This document shows, piece after piece, positions 10,786-22,288 of a stretch of DNA of 64,000 bases. Source of the DNA: Euptelea pleiosperma (lineage: Eukaryota > Streptophyta > Magnoliopsida > Ranunculales > Eupteleaceae); contig CM068543.1 of assembly GCA_035048495.1 (NCBI GenBank), positions 29,067,751 through 29,131,750 of the forward strand. The letters run 5' to 3'. The first letter of the stretch is position 1. Each line of letters starts with the position of its first letter. A program made the translations under genes and the position numbers. The notes below the pieces were generated by a model. The model was not told the origin of the DNA. It ran no database searches and saw only the letters and a program-made list of their open reading frames with translations.

Positions 10786-11551
10786 ATGGCAGATCCTCCA
10801 CCTCTTGTGGTCACGCCTTTGGTCACTCTGCCTTCCTTGCCTTCTCCTTCAGGGTCAGATGTGAGCACAGATGTTCCCTCCACTGGTATTGGAAGCCCTA
10901 TGGTGCATCACTTGGCTTATGAGAATCCTAGCTTACAGATCACATCAGTGAAGCTAGACAGCAAGAACTATTTGCGCTGGGCTCAGGTAGCACAGTTGTT
11001 TATTAGAGGTCGTGGGAAGTTGGGTCACACTACGGGGGATACAGTTGAGCCTCCCAAGACCAATCCATCTTATCGACAATGGTAGATAGATGATGATCTT
11101 ACTGTCATGTCATGGCTCCTCAACTCTATGGAGCCTGAAATCAATGAGAGTTTCTTATTTATGAGCACAGTGTAAGAGGTCTGGGAGATCACTGAGAAGA
11201 CTTACTCACAGCAGCAGAACACAGGACGGGCATTTCAACTGCGACAGACTATCTCCCACTTTCGACAAGGGGAGAAGTCTCTCTCTCAGTACTACACTGC
11301 TCTTCGTACGTTGTGGTAGGAGCTTGATCATTACTACTCTTATCAGCCTCTCAAGCGATCAGAGATTGCTCCCTTTCGTCGATATATAGTGAAGGCTCGG
11401 ATCTTTGATTTCCTTGCTGGGCTCAATCCGTCTTATGAGCTTGTCCGTGTTCAGATCTTGAGTAGTAGGATGGATCTTCCCTCTCTCAATGAGGTATATG
11501 CCTATCTTCAGAGTGAGGAGAGCAGGCGGATCTCTCTTCAGAGTGAGCATC
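10786..11551 (+). pseudogene. copia gag, N-terminal part, broken
   Basis: The start ATG at 10786 opens a copia-type gag (UBN2-like capsid), with SVKLDSKNYLRWAQ near residues 50-63. It is followed by the capsid helices up to the nested insertion at 11552. In-frame stops lie at 11083 (TAG), 11173 (TAA) and 11317 (TAG); the first and third replace glutamines expected from the family. The last codons before the insertion continue in the same frame at 26006, after the target duplication. This shows gag was one frame when the insertion happened. The product would have packaged element RNA into virus-like particles. Confidence 0.88.
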
Positions 11552-12505
11552 TGATATTCGCTCAAAAGTGCTTATTTTAAGCCATTATCCTTATAGCGAT
11601 GTCGCATTCTCCTACGTAAAACTTATCTTTTTGTCGACTTTTCCATATAAAGTTTCTTCCATTGCGTAGAACACATTCTTTAGACGAAAATCGACTATTT
11701 GCATGAAATATACGCATTTCGATAGTCTAGTATCAAGTCGTTTTAGTTGAATCTCATTACGCGCTTTTTCACTTGTAGGAGACCCTATCGGGCGATTCTC
11801 GAGGACCGGCGGGCCCACGATCAACCACAGAAGACTTCTATCAAAGCTTAAAGAGCCAACAGGCTAGGATAAAAAGATAGAAGACATATGTGGGCAAAGC
11901 TAGAGGATCGTAGAGCCGGAACAAGGACTAAGAGAGAGAATAGCTAGAGACCAAGAGAAGGACTTAGGTGTTAAAGGCCACACCAATTGACATCAAAGGA
12001 TAAGTTTGACTTATTGGTGGAGCAAACGAGAGAGAATAAAGAAGACTAGGGTTCAAGACCCTCCAATGCTTTTATTTTTATATTTTTCTCTTACATCTCT
12101 CTTTATCTATCTATCTTGGCTCATGACATGATCTATGACCCATGACCCATGCCCATACCCATGACCATGACCCATGCCCATACCCATACCCATACCCATG
12201 ACCCATGCCTATGCCCATGACCCATGCCCATTACCCATGCTCATGCCCATTTGCAACAACAAGAGAGAATTAGTCTCACTTGACCGATTCTTCTCTCCCC
12301 CATATCTCTCTATCCTAGTCACTCTCTCTCTCATCTAACTAACCCATTCCCAACCGTTGGATCTCTCTAGATCCAACGGTCATCATTTCTACAACAAGCA
12401 AAAAGAAAAAAAAAGTCTATAAGAGATCTACGATCTCTCCTTCTTGGGTTGGTTCCCTCCCCCTTCTCTTCCTCTTTTTATTCTTTCTTTCTCTTCTTCT
12501 CCCCG
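11552..12505 (+). mobile_element. 5' LTR of the nested element, 3' part missing or replaced
   Basis: It aligns with 17731-18715 and 24379-25355, then diverges at about 12505, leaving out the last 650 bases found in the other two copies. It holds a tRNA-like segment with an A-box-like GACTTATTGGTGGAGC (about 12008-12023) and a perfect T-arm (12048-12062). It also has a CCCATG-rich minisatellite and the hairpin CCGTTGGATC / GATCCAACGG (12354-12379, six-base loop). No primer-binding site was found after it. Confidence 0.75.
12115..12252 (+). repeat. CCCATG/CCCATA/CCCATGA minisatellite
   Basis: A run of six- and seven-base variants of CCCATGA. The equivalent arrays at 18312-18466 and 24955-25102 differ in length and order of variants, so the array mutates faster than its LTR surroundings. 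Confidence 0.8.
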
Positions 12506-14041
12506 GCAACGGGTTGACGGGATTGCAAAAAGACGAACAGGAATTCGGAAAGCTGCTTAATCTTCAAGATCCGATCCAAATCGAAAACTTTCCACTTTAT
12601 TTTTTGCATTTTCTACTTATTATTTTAATGCCTCGGACGGCCGAGTGCAAAGTTGTAATAATTTAGGGATTCATTTTCTCTCCTTTTAGAATAACTGCTA
12701 GATAATTAACTAATTAAAAATACCAAAAATATTAGGGTCAGATTTCAATTCTGCTATTTCTAGTTAGATCACCATTGGATATTTATTTCAATTTGGAAGA
12801 TTTCAACTCTGGGTAATTCAAAAGTAGATATTTCCGAATCCTAATTCGGGAATAGCTAAAGTTGAATTCAAACCCTAATTGGAACTAATTCACAATACCT
12901 GCCCTAAATCATTGTGTGTTTCTTGAAACCCCAAAGGCGGTATACCTTCCAATTACATACCATAGACCATTGTGGACTAACGTGATTGCGGATTGCGTTT
13001 ACCAAGTGAGTAGGGAGCGAAAGCTCAAAGAGGTAGAGTCGGGCCCAAGCCCATTTGGATACCCGTCCCTATCTCACGGAGGAGACCCCGTGCGTAGCCA
13101 ATGGGCAGGTACGTTTCTACACCTCGCCTTAAGTGCGATCATGATCATTGTGTAAACACTGTGCCGATTGTTTATTCGCTTTTACAAAACTTATCGGAAT
13201 TGCTTAGTTTGGCCGTAATAAAATACATAAAGAGCAAACCTAGCTCTAACTTGAAACTGGTGGAATTTCATCACTCACCTCGTCATTCTAGCTTTTGTGC
13301 AACCATAGCCAAAAATTAAAATCAATCAAGAAGTAGAGCCTACTTAGATCGGTGTTCGAGGAAAACTCCACATAAAGCGACCCCTTCAAAGATCAAGTCG
13401 ATTAAGTCCATGAGTGCGGGTCCCTGTTATCTAACACACCCATAGGTCCCTACTACTCAAGTATACCGAGCTCATAAGTGGCCTCCTTGATTGTCTGTCG
13501 GATTAGCTTATTGTCGGATTAGGAACATGAACCAACCCTAGCTCCTCTTCTGGGAAAACTCATCTTCACGCTTGACAAATCTGGTTAGTCTGGGGCGTAT
13601 TTAAGTCAGCCGATGTGCCGCACGTCTGTCTAGTCTTCGGATTATCTTGCAGTCAACTTGAGTTACTACTAGTGGATTTGCTTTGAAGAGTGTATCCTGG
13701 TAAGAACCTACATAGTGAAAAGTTAGTCTGGCGGGTAATAGAAGATAAACCAGTGGTCGCCCACTGTCATAATCTACACTATCCCTATACTAAACAAGAT
13801 AAATCATAATGCTATCCTGATTGTTTAGAAATAGGATTATCTGTTGCTCTGTGTGCATCATCTAGGCTCATTCGGTTTCGTAGTCCTCATATTTTTTACC
13901 GACTCTAGGGCTTGCTTTTACAAGCATATGCCCGTTTGGATTTGATCCAACCCGAGACTGATTCGATCTAAGAGTCAGTCTACTGCACAGCTCTCTTCCA
14001 CCTAATCTATCTCCCTACTCTGAGAGACTCACATCTCTCTG
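12506..14041 (+). other. 5' untranslated region of the nested element
   Basis: This is non-coding DNA between the broken 5' LTR and the gag-like ORF. It contains AT-rich stretches, the text TACCAAGTGAGTAGGGAG near 12998 and the leader running up to the ATG at 14042. No gene or standard primer-binding site was recognised. The true end of the 5' LTR could not be placed. Confidence 0.5.
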
Positions 14042-15772
14042 ATGGATGTTGAACGGCCTCTATTCGAGACCTACCACAATTTCTTTGAAGATCTAGGAGA
14101 TAACTCTGAGCACTGGTATACCAATCCTGAGTGTCATCATGACACTCCAGTCTCACAGAGTTCGATGGGACATGAAGCACAGGGCGATCCAGTGCTAAAA
14201 TCCCTACTTAAGGATTTGAGAAACTCAGTTTCCGCCCTTGATGTTGCGGTCCAGAAGCCTGTTTATCACTCCAAATCTGTGGGATATTTCCCTCATGTCC
14301 AGGAAGAGGTCTGTAATTTTAGTACATTTGAACCTCTGCTACAGACCTCCTATAATAACATGTATTATTTGGACAATGGAAGTCAAAATACCTTTGAATG
14401 GGAACAACAGTCTTTTCCCCAACAAAATCTACAACAGGATATGTATCCTTCTGAGTTTCACCAACCTTCTGGACAATATGATGGGCAGTACTCTCAGTTG
14501 CAGTACCAGCCAGATCCACAGACTAATATTTTGGTCAACAGTGGACCCCGCAAGATTTTCAGAGTCCGTAGATAGTCCCAGAGTCACTTCCATCCTATAA
14601 CTTTCATACTCAGTTGGACTACATTCAAGAGTTGGCACCTCAGCTTCCCTTAGCTGAACCGCCACAATCTGCTACTAAACCTACTCTAGAAGAACTCCTC
14701 TCGCAATACATCATCCAACAATAGCACTCCATGGAGAGCTTGGAACACCATCTAGGTGAGTTAGAATCTGAGAGAGAGGAAGTCAACTTCACTAGCCAAC
14801 CTATGGCTTATTTAGAGGGGAATACCCTGGCCACAGTCAATAATGAGGAGTCGCACAGCTGGACCCAGTACCAGACTTTACAAGAGGAACTTGAGGTTGC
14901 TACAAACAAAGGATCGGACTACAATATTGATAAGCCAGAGTCTTCATCTTCGGTGTCCTTCAAAGCACCGACTTTTAAACTTAGTTTATAGGAATCATCT
15001 ACCTCTGTTATTTTTATCTGGGACTCTGAAGAAGTTATTCATAACATTGAGCTGTGTCTTGACTATATGATCCCAATTGGCCTAGACTTACCCATCCCCA
15101 CCACCCTTGGATTGTACAACAATCGTGATGAACCCATGTTTCCATCTATGGTGCCCTTACAGGCAGCTACTTCTGCACCGAGCACAGAGATACCCATATC
15201 CATCTCTATCTCTGATGATTCTACATCAGCACTGGATGTAGATATTCCTACCATTGAGCAATATCTAGAAAATGGGATTCCAGCTGCCCAGGACCTACCG
15301 TTCCCCACCGAGGATAAACACATTGAGTGTAGGGATTGGAACATCCCTCTCACATTAGGAAACCTCGAGGAAAAGGTCCACAGTTTTGACCCACCACCAT
15401 ACGTCGATGTTGTCAGTAAACAGTGTGCCGTAGAGAATCTAATTCAGGACTCTCCCGAGGAAAAACTCTCCCAGTCTAAAGAACACTTTGCTCCTAACTT
15501 CATCTCGGAGTCAAACAATTATACTATTACTGATCTGCAGGAGTCTGCTCCATTCAGATACATTCCTGCTAAACTCAATGAGTTTGCGGCTCTGCTAACC
15601 ATGGCCAGAGAACCCACTACTGCTCTCATCTCAGTCTTTACTTAGAAGCTTCGATCCCTCCCAGCTGAACTACATGTTTTTGTGGGTCTGCAAAGAGCAC
15701 TTACTATCCTTCTCTCAGTTTACACTGAGAAAGACCTGTTCTATATAGGTATACCTAGACAAGGGATAGGAT
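14042..15772 (+). pseudogene. gag-like ORF of the nested element, broken
   Basis: An ORF of roughly 575 codons starts at ATG 14042. It is interrupted by a stop and frame change near 14560-14640 and by stops near 14722, 14989 and 15643. About 220-260 codons in, LEELLSQYIIQQ, then SLEHHLGELESERE and FTSQPM, recall the plant gypsy (Athila/Tat) gag pattern 'LEEL..QY...LE.Q.GQ....RE.G.FPSQP'. Upstream it is rich in Gln, Tyr and Asp. It lacks a visible zinc knuckle. The stop at 15643 is GAG in the duplicate copy at 22396-22402, so that stop arose after, or in only one branch of, the duplication. The family assignment is an inference from a short pattern. Confidence 0.5.
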
Positions 15773-17730
15773 AACAGTCTCTGTTCTACCTTAGAAGACT
15801 GCAGGTTCACTCAGTCTCCATGAGTTTTAACCTAGTTGGGGGTACTTGATATACCCCCATCATGTCTGGCTGAAGACATAAAACTTAGCGCTTTCGGAAA
15901 GGCAATTCCGGTATTCTTAGAGTACATGAGTCTCTATATTTATTATTACTGTGATATTTCTGGACATGCAGGTACATTTATTCTTCAGATCATCAGGTAC
16001 CACACACTGTCGAGTTTATGCCGACTTGGTAATATCCTCCTTGAACCTTTGCATCATCATTACCAATTTTTCATCATCTTTTGTCCCGGTCATGAGCACC
16101 GAGGACGGTGCTATATTTTGGTTGGGGGTGGGTTTTTACCAAAACTCATGTTTTCATTTTGATAAAAAAAAAAAAAAAAAAAAAGAAAAAAGAGAGAGAA
16201 ACCTTGTGTTTTTGGGTGTGATTTCATGTGATTTTCGAAAATACCCTGACATGATGAGTAAAAAGTTTCCGTAAAGTCTATTTATTGAAAATGATGTCTG
16301 TTTTGAAAAAAAAATACTTATTAGCTCTTCATTCAGTTTGAAAGCAAGCATTACTACAGTGGATTGAAAAATCTTTGAAAACTCAGATTCAGCAAAAAAA
16401 AAAAATAATATTCACATATCAACGTCAGAATTATCCAAAGTTTAGATTATCCAGAGATCCAAGAAGAACAAGTGTGGAGACCTAACCCAGTGAGCTTTTG
16501 AGCTTTTCATTATTTCTAAGGGTTTTAAATTATTCTGAGTCACAAGATGACTCACAATTCTTCAAGTCCCCTAATATTTCCATTGAGCGGTCTCATTAAC
16601 CTTTGCTTTGGTCATGGAACTCAGAACGACATCAAATTCGGATTATTACATAAAGAACCTTCTCTATATCCATTCGAGACATCGAAGATGAAAGTACAAA
16701 CCCTAAAAAATGATATAGGCCATCTTTTTAGCCAATCAGACTTTTTAGCTACCTTAACATCTATACCGTTAGAAACTATTTTTGAGCCTGTTGATGAAAA
16801 CCTTTTCTTGTTAACACATCAACCAAAAACTCAATCCCAAAAAAGAGTTCAATACGATAACCTACTTCTGAGAGGGATCAAAGAGTATTTGGTATGATCA
16901 TGAAAAGATAGAAACCAAGAAAGAAAAAGAAAATAAAACAAAACAAATGGTTCGAGCTGAAAAGAAACATGATCAGAAAGAAAGAAGGAAAGGTTGAAGA
17001 ATAGCCAAAAAGACAAAAATTGGAAGAAAAAAAAAAGTAAAGGAAATATTATCCCTGGGAAAAGTTGCAAAGAATAGTGAGATACCCTCTCAGAATTTTT
17101 GAATACCAGAATATCCTTCTTTTCTGAACCTATCCTAAGCCTCAATACAACCTATGTAAGTCCTATTTGATTCTAGATTTGTACCATCCTCAAGTGTGGA
17201 GAATGGAGAAAAGAGAAATTATAGAGTTTGATCCGACGTTCTTAAGTGATATGACATTCCAATCATGAGATCTAATTAAATCTTCTTATACCCTCCATTC
17301 AAAAACTATATATGTGAGACGTTTGCCAGTTTCTATATTCATCTCCTCACATATAATTTGAGAGAAAAGTATAAAATCATTTTTGAGTGATTTACTTCTG
17401 AATGGTATACAAGTGAGGATTGAGGTCGAGGCATAGAGTCTCTAAAGAGATCCAGATATATCTACTGCCAGATAAGGATGATGTTGAACACACACACACA
17501 CACACTGAGTCTGAGTAATCTTTTATTTGAAGGTCCATTTGTAGAAGTGTTGCATTTTGCTAATTAGTTATAATTTGTGAATGATTTCTTGCATCCTTAA
17601 AATAATCTGACAAAACGGAGTTTTTTCTGAGTAATGCAAATAAGTTTTCTAGCATGTTATGCCTAGCCCTCTTTCGCTCACTTATTTCGCAATAATTGCC
17701 AAGGATTGGCAATATGCTAGTTGGGGGTTG
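15534..17730 (+). mobile_element. 3' internal region of the nested element, first copy
   Basis: This continues the gag-like ORF end into a long non-coding tail: TTGGGGGTACTTGATATACCCCC near 15836, a GAGCACCGAGGACGGTGC segment near 16094, an A-run at 16162-16182 and a CA run at 17489-17507. It ends in CTAGTTGGGGGTTG, which acts as the purine tract before the LTR at 17731. It is repeated at 22289-24378. A 116-codon open frame at 16547-16897 is discussed among the rejected items. Confidence 0.85.
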
Positions 17731-18311
17731 TGATATTCGCTCAAAAGTGCTTATTTTAAGCCATTATCCTTATAGCGATGTCGCATTCTCCTCCATAAAA
17801 CTTGTCTTTTAGTCGACTTTTTTATATAAGAGTTTCTTCCATTGCATAGAATGCATTCTTTAGACGAAAATCGACTATTTGCATGAAATATATGCATTTC
17901 GGATAGTCCAGTATTAAGGTGTTTTAGTTGAATCTCATTACGCGCTTTTTCACTTGTAGGAGACCCTATCGGGCGATTCTCGAGGACTGGCGGGCCCACG
18001 ATCAACCACAGAAGACTTCTATCAAAGCTTAAAGAGCCAACAGGCTAGGATAAAAAGATAGAAGACATATACGGGCAAAGCTAGAGGATCGTAGAGCCGG
18101 AACAAGGACTAAGAGAGAGAATAGTTGGAGACCAAGAGAAGGACTTAGGTGTTAAAGGCCACACCAATTGACATCAAAGGATAAGTTTGACTTATTGGTG
18201 GAGCAGACGAGAGAGAATAAAGAAGACCAGGGTTCAAGACCCTCCAATGCTTTTATTTTTATATTTTTCTCTCACCTCTCTCCTATTTCTCTCTTTATCT
18301 ATCTATCTTGG

Positions 18312-18466
18312 CCCATGACATAGGCCCATGACCTAAGCCCATGACCTAAGCTCATGACCCATGACCCATGACCCATGCCCATGACCCATGACCCATGCCC
18401 ATGCCCATGCCCATACCCATGACCCATGATCCATACCCATGACCCATGCCCATGCCCATGCCCATT
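18312..18466 (+). repeat. CCCATG/CCCATGA minisatellite in the middle LTR
   Basis: It holds the same hexamer and heptamer variants as 12115-12252 but in a different order and number. Open frames across it are artefacts. Confidence 0.8.
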
Positions 18467-19102
18467 TGCAACAAGAAGAGAGAATTGGTCTCACTTGACC
18501 AATTCTTCTCTCCCCATATCTCTCTATCCTAGTCACTCTCTCTCTCATCTAACTAACCCATTCCCAACCGTTGGATCTCTCTAGATCCAACAGTCATCAT
18601 TTTTACAACAAGCAAAAAAGAAAAAAAAAAGTCTATAAGAGATTCATTCTCTCTCCTTCTTGGGTTGGTTCCCTCCCCCTTTTCTTCCTGTCTTTCTTCC
18701 TTCTTTCTCTTCTTCTTCACCCTTCTTCTCCGGCGAGCAACTCCGGCGAGCTCACTATTAACGCCTCCACCTCGAAGTGAAAAGCGTCAAACAGCAACGT
18801 CTCCTTACTGCCCATTCCATTCGCCACAATCAAAGGCTACAATCCTCAATCCCATTGAGTTTTATCCAATAGAAGTTGCACCATCTACCTCTTCAATGGT
18901 AAGCTTCTCTCTAATTCATCTCTCTAACCTTCCTACCTTCTTTCACTCTCTTCTTTCCCTCTCTACCTTTACATGCTTTCTAGGATAATATTTTAATGGC
19001 TTTCTAGATTAATTTGATTTAATGTTATTTCCGTTGTAAAGCATTTGAACAAGCATTGTAAGCATTTGCTTTTAGTTTAATGAACAAGTTTTAAATTCAA
19101 GT

Positions 19103-21967
19103 TAATATTCGCTCAAAAGTGCTTATTTTAAGCAATTATCCTTTTAGCGTTATTGCATTCTTCTACGTAAAATACTCTATTTATCTACTTTTCTACGTAA
19201 GAGTCTCTTGTGTTGCGTAGAACACACTTTTCTGGATGAAATAGTATATTTGCATGCATTAAACACATTTTCGGAAGTCTAGACATGTAGTCATTCTAAT
19301 AGAGTCTCATTACGCGCTTCTTCTGTTGCAGGAAACCCCGATGGGACAATTCTCGAGACTTGCGAGCCCACATCGATCAGGAAAGCCCATTATCAAAGCT
19401 TAAAGAGCCCACATGCTGTGACTAGAAGATATGGGCCGAATATGGGCTGAATAAGAAGACCAAAAGGCCGGCCCAAAGAACGAAGAGAGTAAGAGACCCA
19501 ATGACCAAAAGATGGACCAAAGCGTTTAAAGCCACATGAGTCAGCAAGGAATGATAGTCTACTCTACTGGAGGAGCGTGAGGATGGTCACAGTGAAGACC
19601 AGGGTTCCAGACCCTCTGCCAATACTTTTATCTCTATTTTCTGATATTTTCTCTCTCATCTCTCCTTATTCTCTCTCTCTTCATCTCTCAGTCCTCGAAT
19701 CTACTGACCTAACCCCAGAACTCCTGCCCATCGGCTCTATCTCATCTCCCTTAGCTTTCTGACCGTTGGATCTTCCATCGGACCGTTGGATCTTCAATCG
19801 GACCGTTGGATCTCTCTAGATCTGTCGATCTACCAATCTGGGTCCCAATCAAGTCACCATCCATCCGATCGCCATCAGACTATCTGTCACATCATCTTGT
19901 GAGACGATGGACATCATCAGTCCATGTGGGCCAGTAGCCAGGCCCATCATCATCGACCCGCTGTCCGACTAGTTAGTGGACCCCGTGAATTTCCAAATAA
20001 TTTTAATTAAATTTTAAAAAAATGGGGGGTCCACTAAATGGGGACATTCCCCAAAGAAAAGTAGACTTTTACTTAAAAAAAAAAAAAAATTTATTTTTTT
20101 TAATTAAAAAATACCCTATTTCCTTGGAAATAGGGAGCTTTATAAGAGGAAGGAGAAGGGTTCGTTCGAACCCTAATCCCCTCCCCTCTCCTCCTCTCCT
20201 TCCCCAAAACCGATCCCGAGGTTTTCCCCTCCTTCTTCTCCTTCTTTTTCTTCTCCTCTTCCTCCTCCTCTTCTTCTTCTTCGTCTTCTTCTTCTTCTGC
20301 ATCGTCGCCGGAGTTGCAGACAGCAACTCCGGTCGTCGTCTTCACACACCACCGCCAGCACGTCCTTCTCCCCCTCTCCTCCTATCCTTCTTCTTCCTCT
20401 TCATTTTCTTCTTCTTCTTATCCTCAGTCTTCTTCTTCTTCTTCTCCTTTAATTCCACCGGAGTTGCAAGTGCAACTCCGGTCGTCTTCTACGGCGAGAA
20501 GCTCGCCGGAAACATGCACAGTAACCAGCTGCTGTTCTCCTCTCCACCACCGTTCTTCTCTTGACTGATTCACGACCCAAACCGTCTCTCCCTTTCCTCT
20601 CTTCCACTTCTTCCTCGCCTGCCACAGCGCCAACACCCTTACACGAACCACCAGACCACCACCGCCTGCGTGCACCGCCTTCCTCCGCCTACTGCAGCTG
20701 TGCACGCACCATCGCGTGCTCCTGCTACTTCTGTCCGCCCGTGCGTGCTCCCCACCACAGTCTCCTCCCTTCCTCATGTGTTTCCGGCGTTTAAGCCGGC
20801 CAATGCCACTCTGAAACGCACCACCGCCCAAAGCTCCGCCCAAGCAACCTCCAGCAACGTTGCTGGTGTTGCATAACAGCAACACTAACACCGTCTATGA
20901 GCTCCACCACATGCTGCCATCACCTCCTGCTGCACTTGCCACTGTGAAAGCTCCTCCTAAGTACAGACTGCTCGCCTTCTCACTAACCACGACAGCCTCT
21001 ACTTGCTCCTCCAAATACCGCCCCATTGTAAGCCACCACCACATAGTATCCTCCTCTAAAAACCTGCTGGGTTGCTGCCCTGCACAGCCACCGGTTTTAC
21101 CTAGACGTGCTCTTCTTCAAGACGAGTTGCAGACCTTCAACTCGTCATTACCACTAGCAAGTGTTGCTCCACCATCTCCTCCTGAGCTTTTTCAACAACC
21201 AATCAAGCTGCTGCTCGTCAAGCATCAACCTTCCTCAACCTCTCCACTATGAGCCACCACCAAGCAAGACCGTGAACCACCAATCTCTTCCCCTAGAGCA
21301 CAGACGGTGCACTCTTCTAGATCTCCAGCTACACGGTCATCACTTGGCCGATCCATCATTGCCTTTCCGTGGCCCAAAGCACGGGGCAGCATATCACTCG
21401 CTCACGGTTGGCATTCTTCAGGCATGCATCAAGCGTGCATCTTCACCATCATCCACTTGGTAGGTCAAGGTAACTTCTTCTCTCACTAGATTTTTCATCT
21501 AGTTCTCATCTTTTCATTTTCTCTCTCTATTTCTTAGTTCCCCTCTCTCTCTCTACATTATTTTCTCTCTCTAGTCTTTAGCATATTCTCGTTCTCTCTC
21601 TACACCTTCCATTTTCTCTCTCTAAAATGCCTCCTCTCTCATTTTCTCTCTCTACCTATTCTCCTTATATTTTTCTCTCTCTAGAATGTTTTTTTTTAGT
21701 CTGGTTTTGACTGTTGCTAATTCAAATATTGTAAGGACATTTTGATTAATGAATGATGAAGTTTGTTTTTATCTATTATTTCTTGTGATGGTCCGTCAGT
21801 TTTTGTTCTTATTCACGCTAATCCGACTAATCCCGAGTGCGGATCGACATCCGACACGAGCCACTGTGCAAAATTGCCCATTTTACAGGTTAAATGTCTC
21901 GGATCAATTAAAAATATGTTGAAGTTAGGGTTTCCGTAACCAACGACGCGGAAAAATCTAACTTTCA
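19103..21967 (+). mobile_element. Solo LTR, TGATATTC family long form, 2.87 kb
   Basis: It starts TAATATTCGCTC (the expected TG has become TA) and ends AATCTAACTTTCA. The target duplication caagt lies at 19098-19102 and 21968-21972, inside the short-form LTR. It has no internal region. It carries the tRNA-like segment with T-arm 19601-19615, three CCGTTGGATC motifs (about 19762-19812), hairpins at 20308-20332 and 20457-20482 around TTC repeats, and the CGAGTGCGGAT motif near 21835. It matches copy A (1-2698) closely. Confidence 0.92.
20308..20482. repeat. Two CCGGAGTTGC hairpins around TTC repeats
   Basis: The first stem is CCGGAGTTGC/GCAACTCCGG (20308-20332, loop of five). The second is ACCGGAGTTGCA/TGCAACTCCGGT (20457-20482), an almost loop-less palindrome. 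Spacing and position match 1111-1253. Confidence 0.8.
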
Positions 21968-22288
21968 CAAGTTTAAGTTGTTTTTATTTATTTTGGTTTT
22001 CATTCTCGTTTCTCTTATGTTTTTTTTCATTCTAATAGTTTTAAAAATAATCTCAAACATATTTTAAATGAACCTCTACCATTCTCACCCTTCCATTTAT
22101 TCCAAGCATTTTTTGATTATTCTTGTTTCTTATTGTGCTAACTAATCCCGAGTGCGGACGATATCCGACACGAGCCACTGTGCAAGTCTGCTTATTTGCA
22201 GATTAAGTGAACTAATTTGGAGAAATTATAAATATTGTTGAAATACAAGGGTTTTCGTAATCAACGACGCGGAAAAACTTTACTTTCA

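Larger units (their letters stand above)
17731..22288 (+). mobile_element. Middle LTR of the nested element, split by a solo LTR
   Basis: The LTR consists of 17731-19102 plus 21973-22288, about 1.69 kb in all. It matches 24379-26001 (1.62 kb) along its whole length once the insert and one copy of caagt are removed. Inside are a T-arm (18229-18243) preceded by GACTTATTGGTGGAGC, a CCCATG minisatellite (18312-18466) and the CCGTTGGATC hairpin region (near 18569). The end is GGAAAAACTTTACTTTCA. Confidence 0.9.

Noticed and set aside
16547..16897. A 116-codon frame in the 3' internal region of the nested element, with a counterpart at 23273-23509
   Set aside because: Most differences I could see between the two copies change the amino acid (for example Glu/Lys, Lys/Glu, Gly/Ser, Pro/Ser), and the second copy has a frameshifting deletion. 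That is not what a selected gene would show. It remains possible but unsupported.
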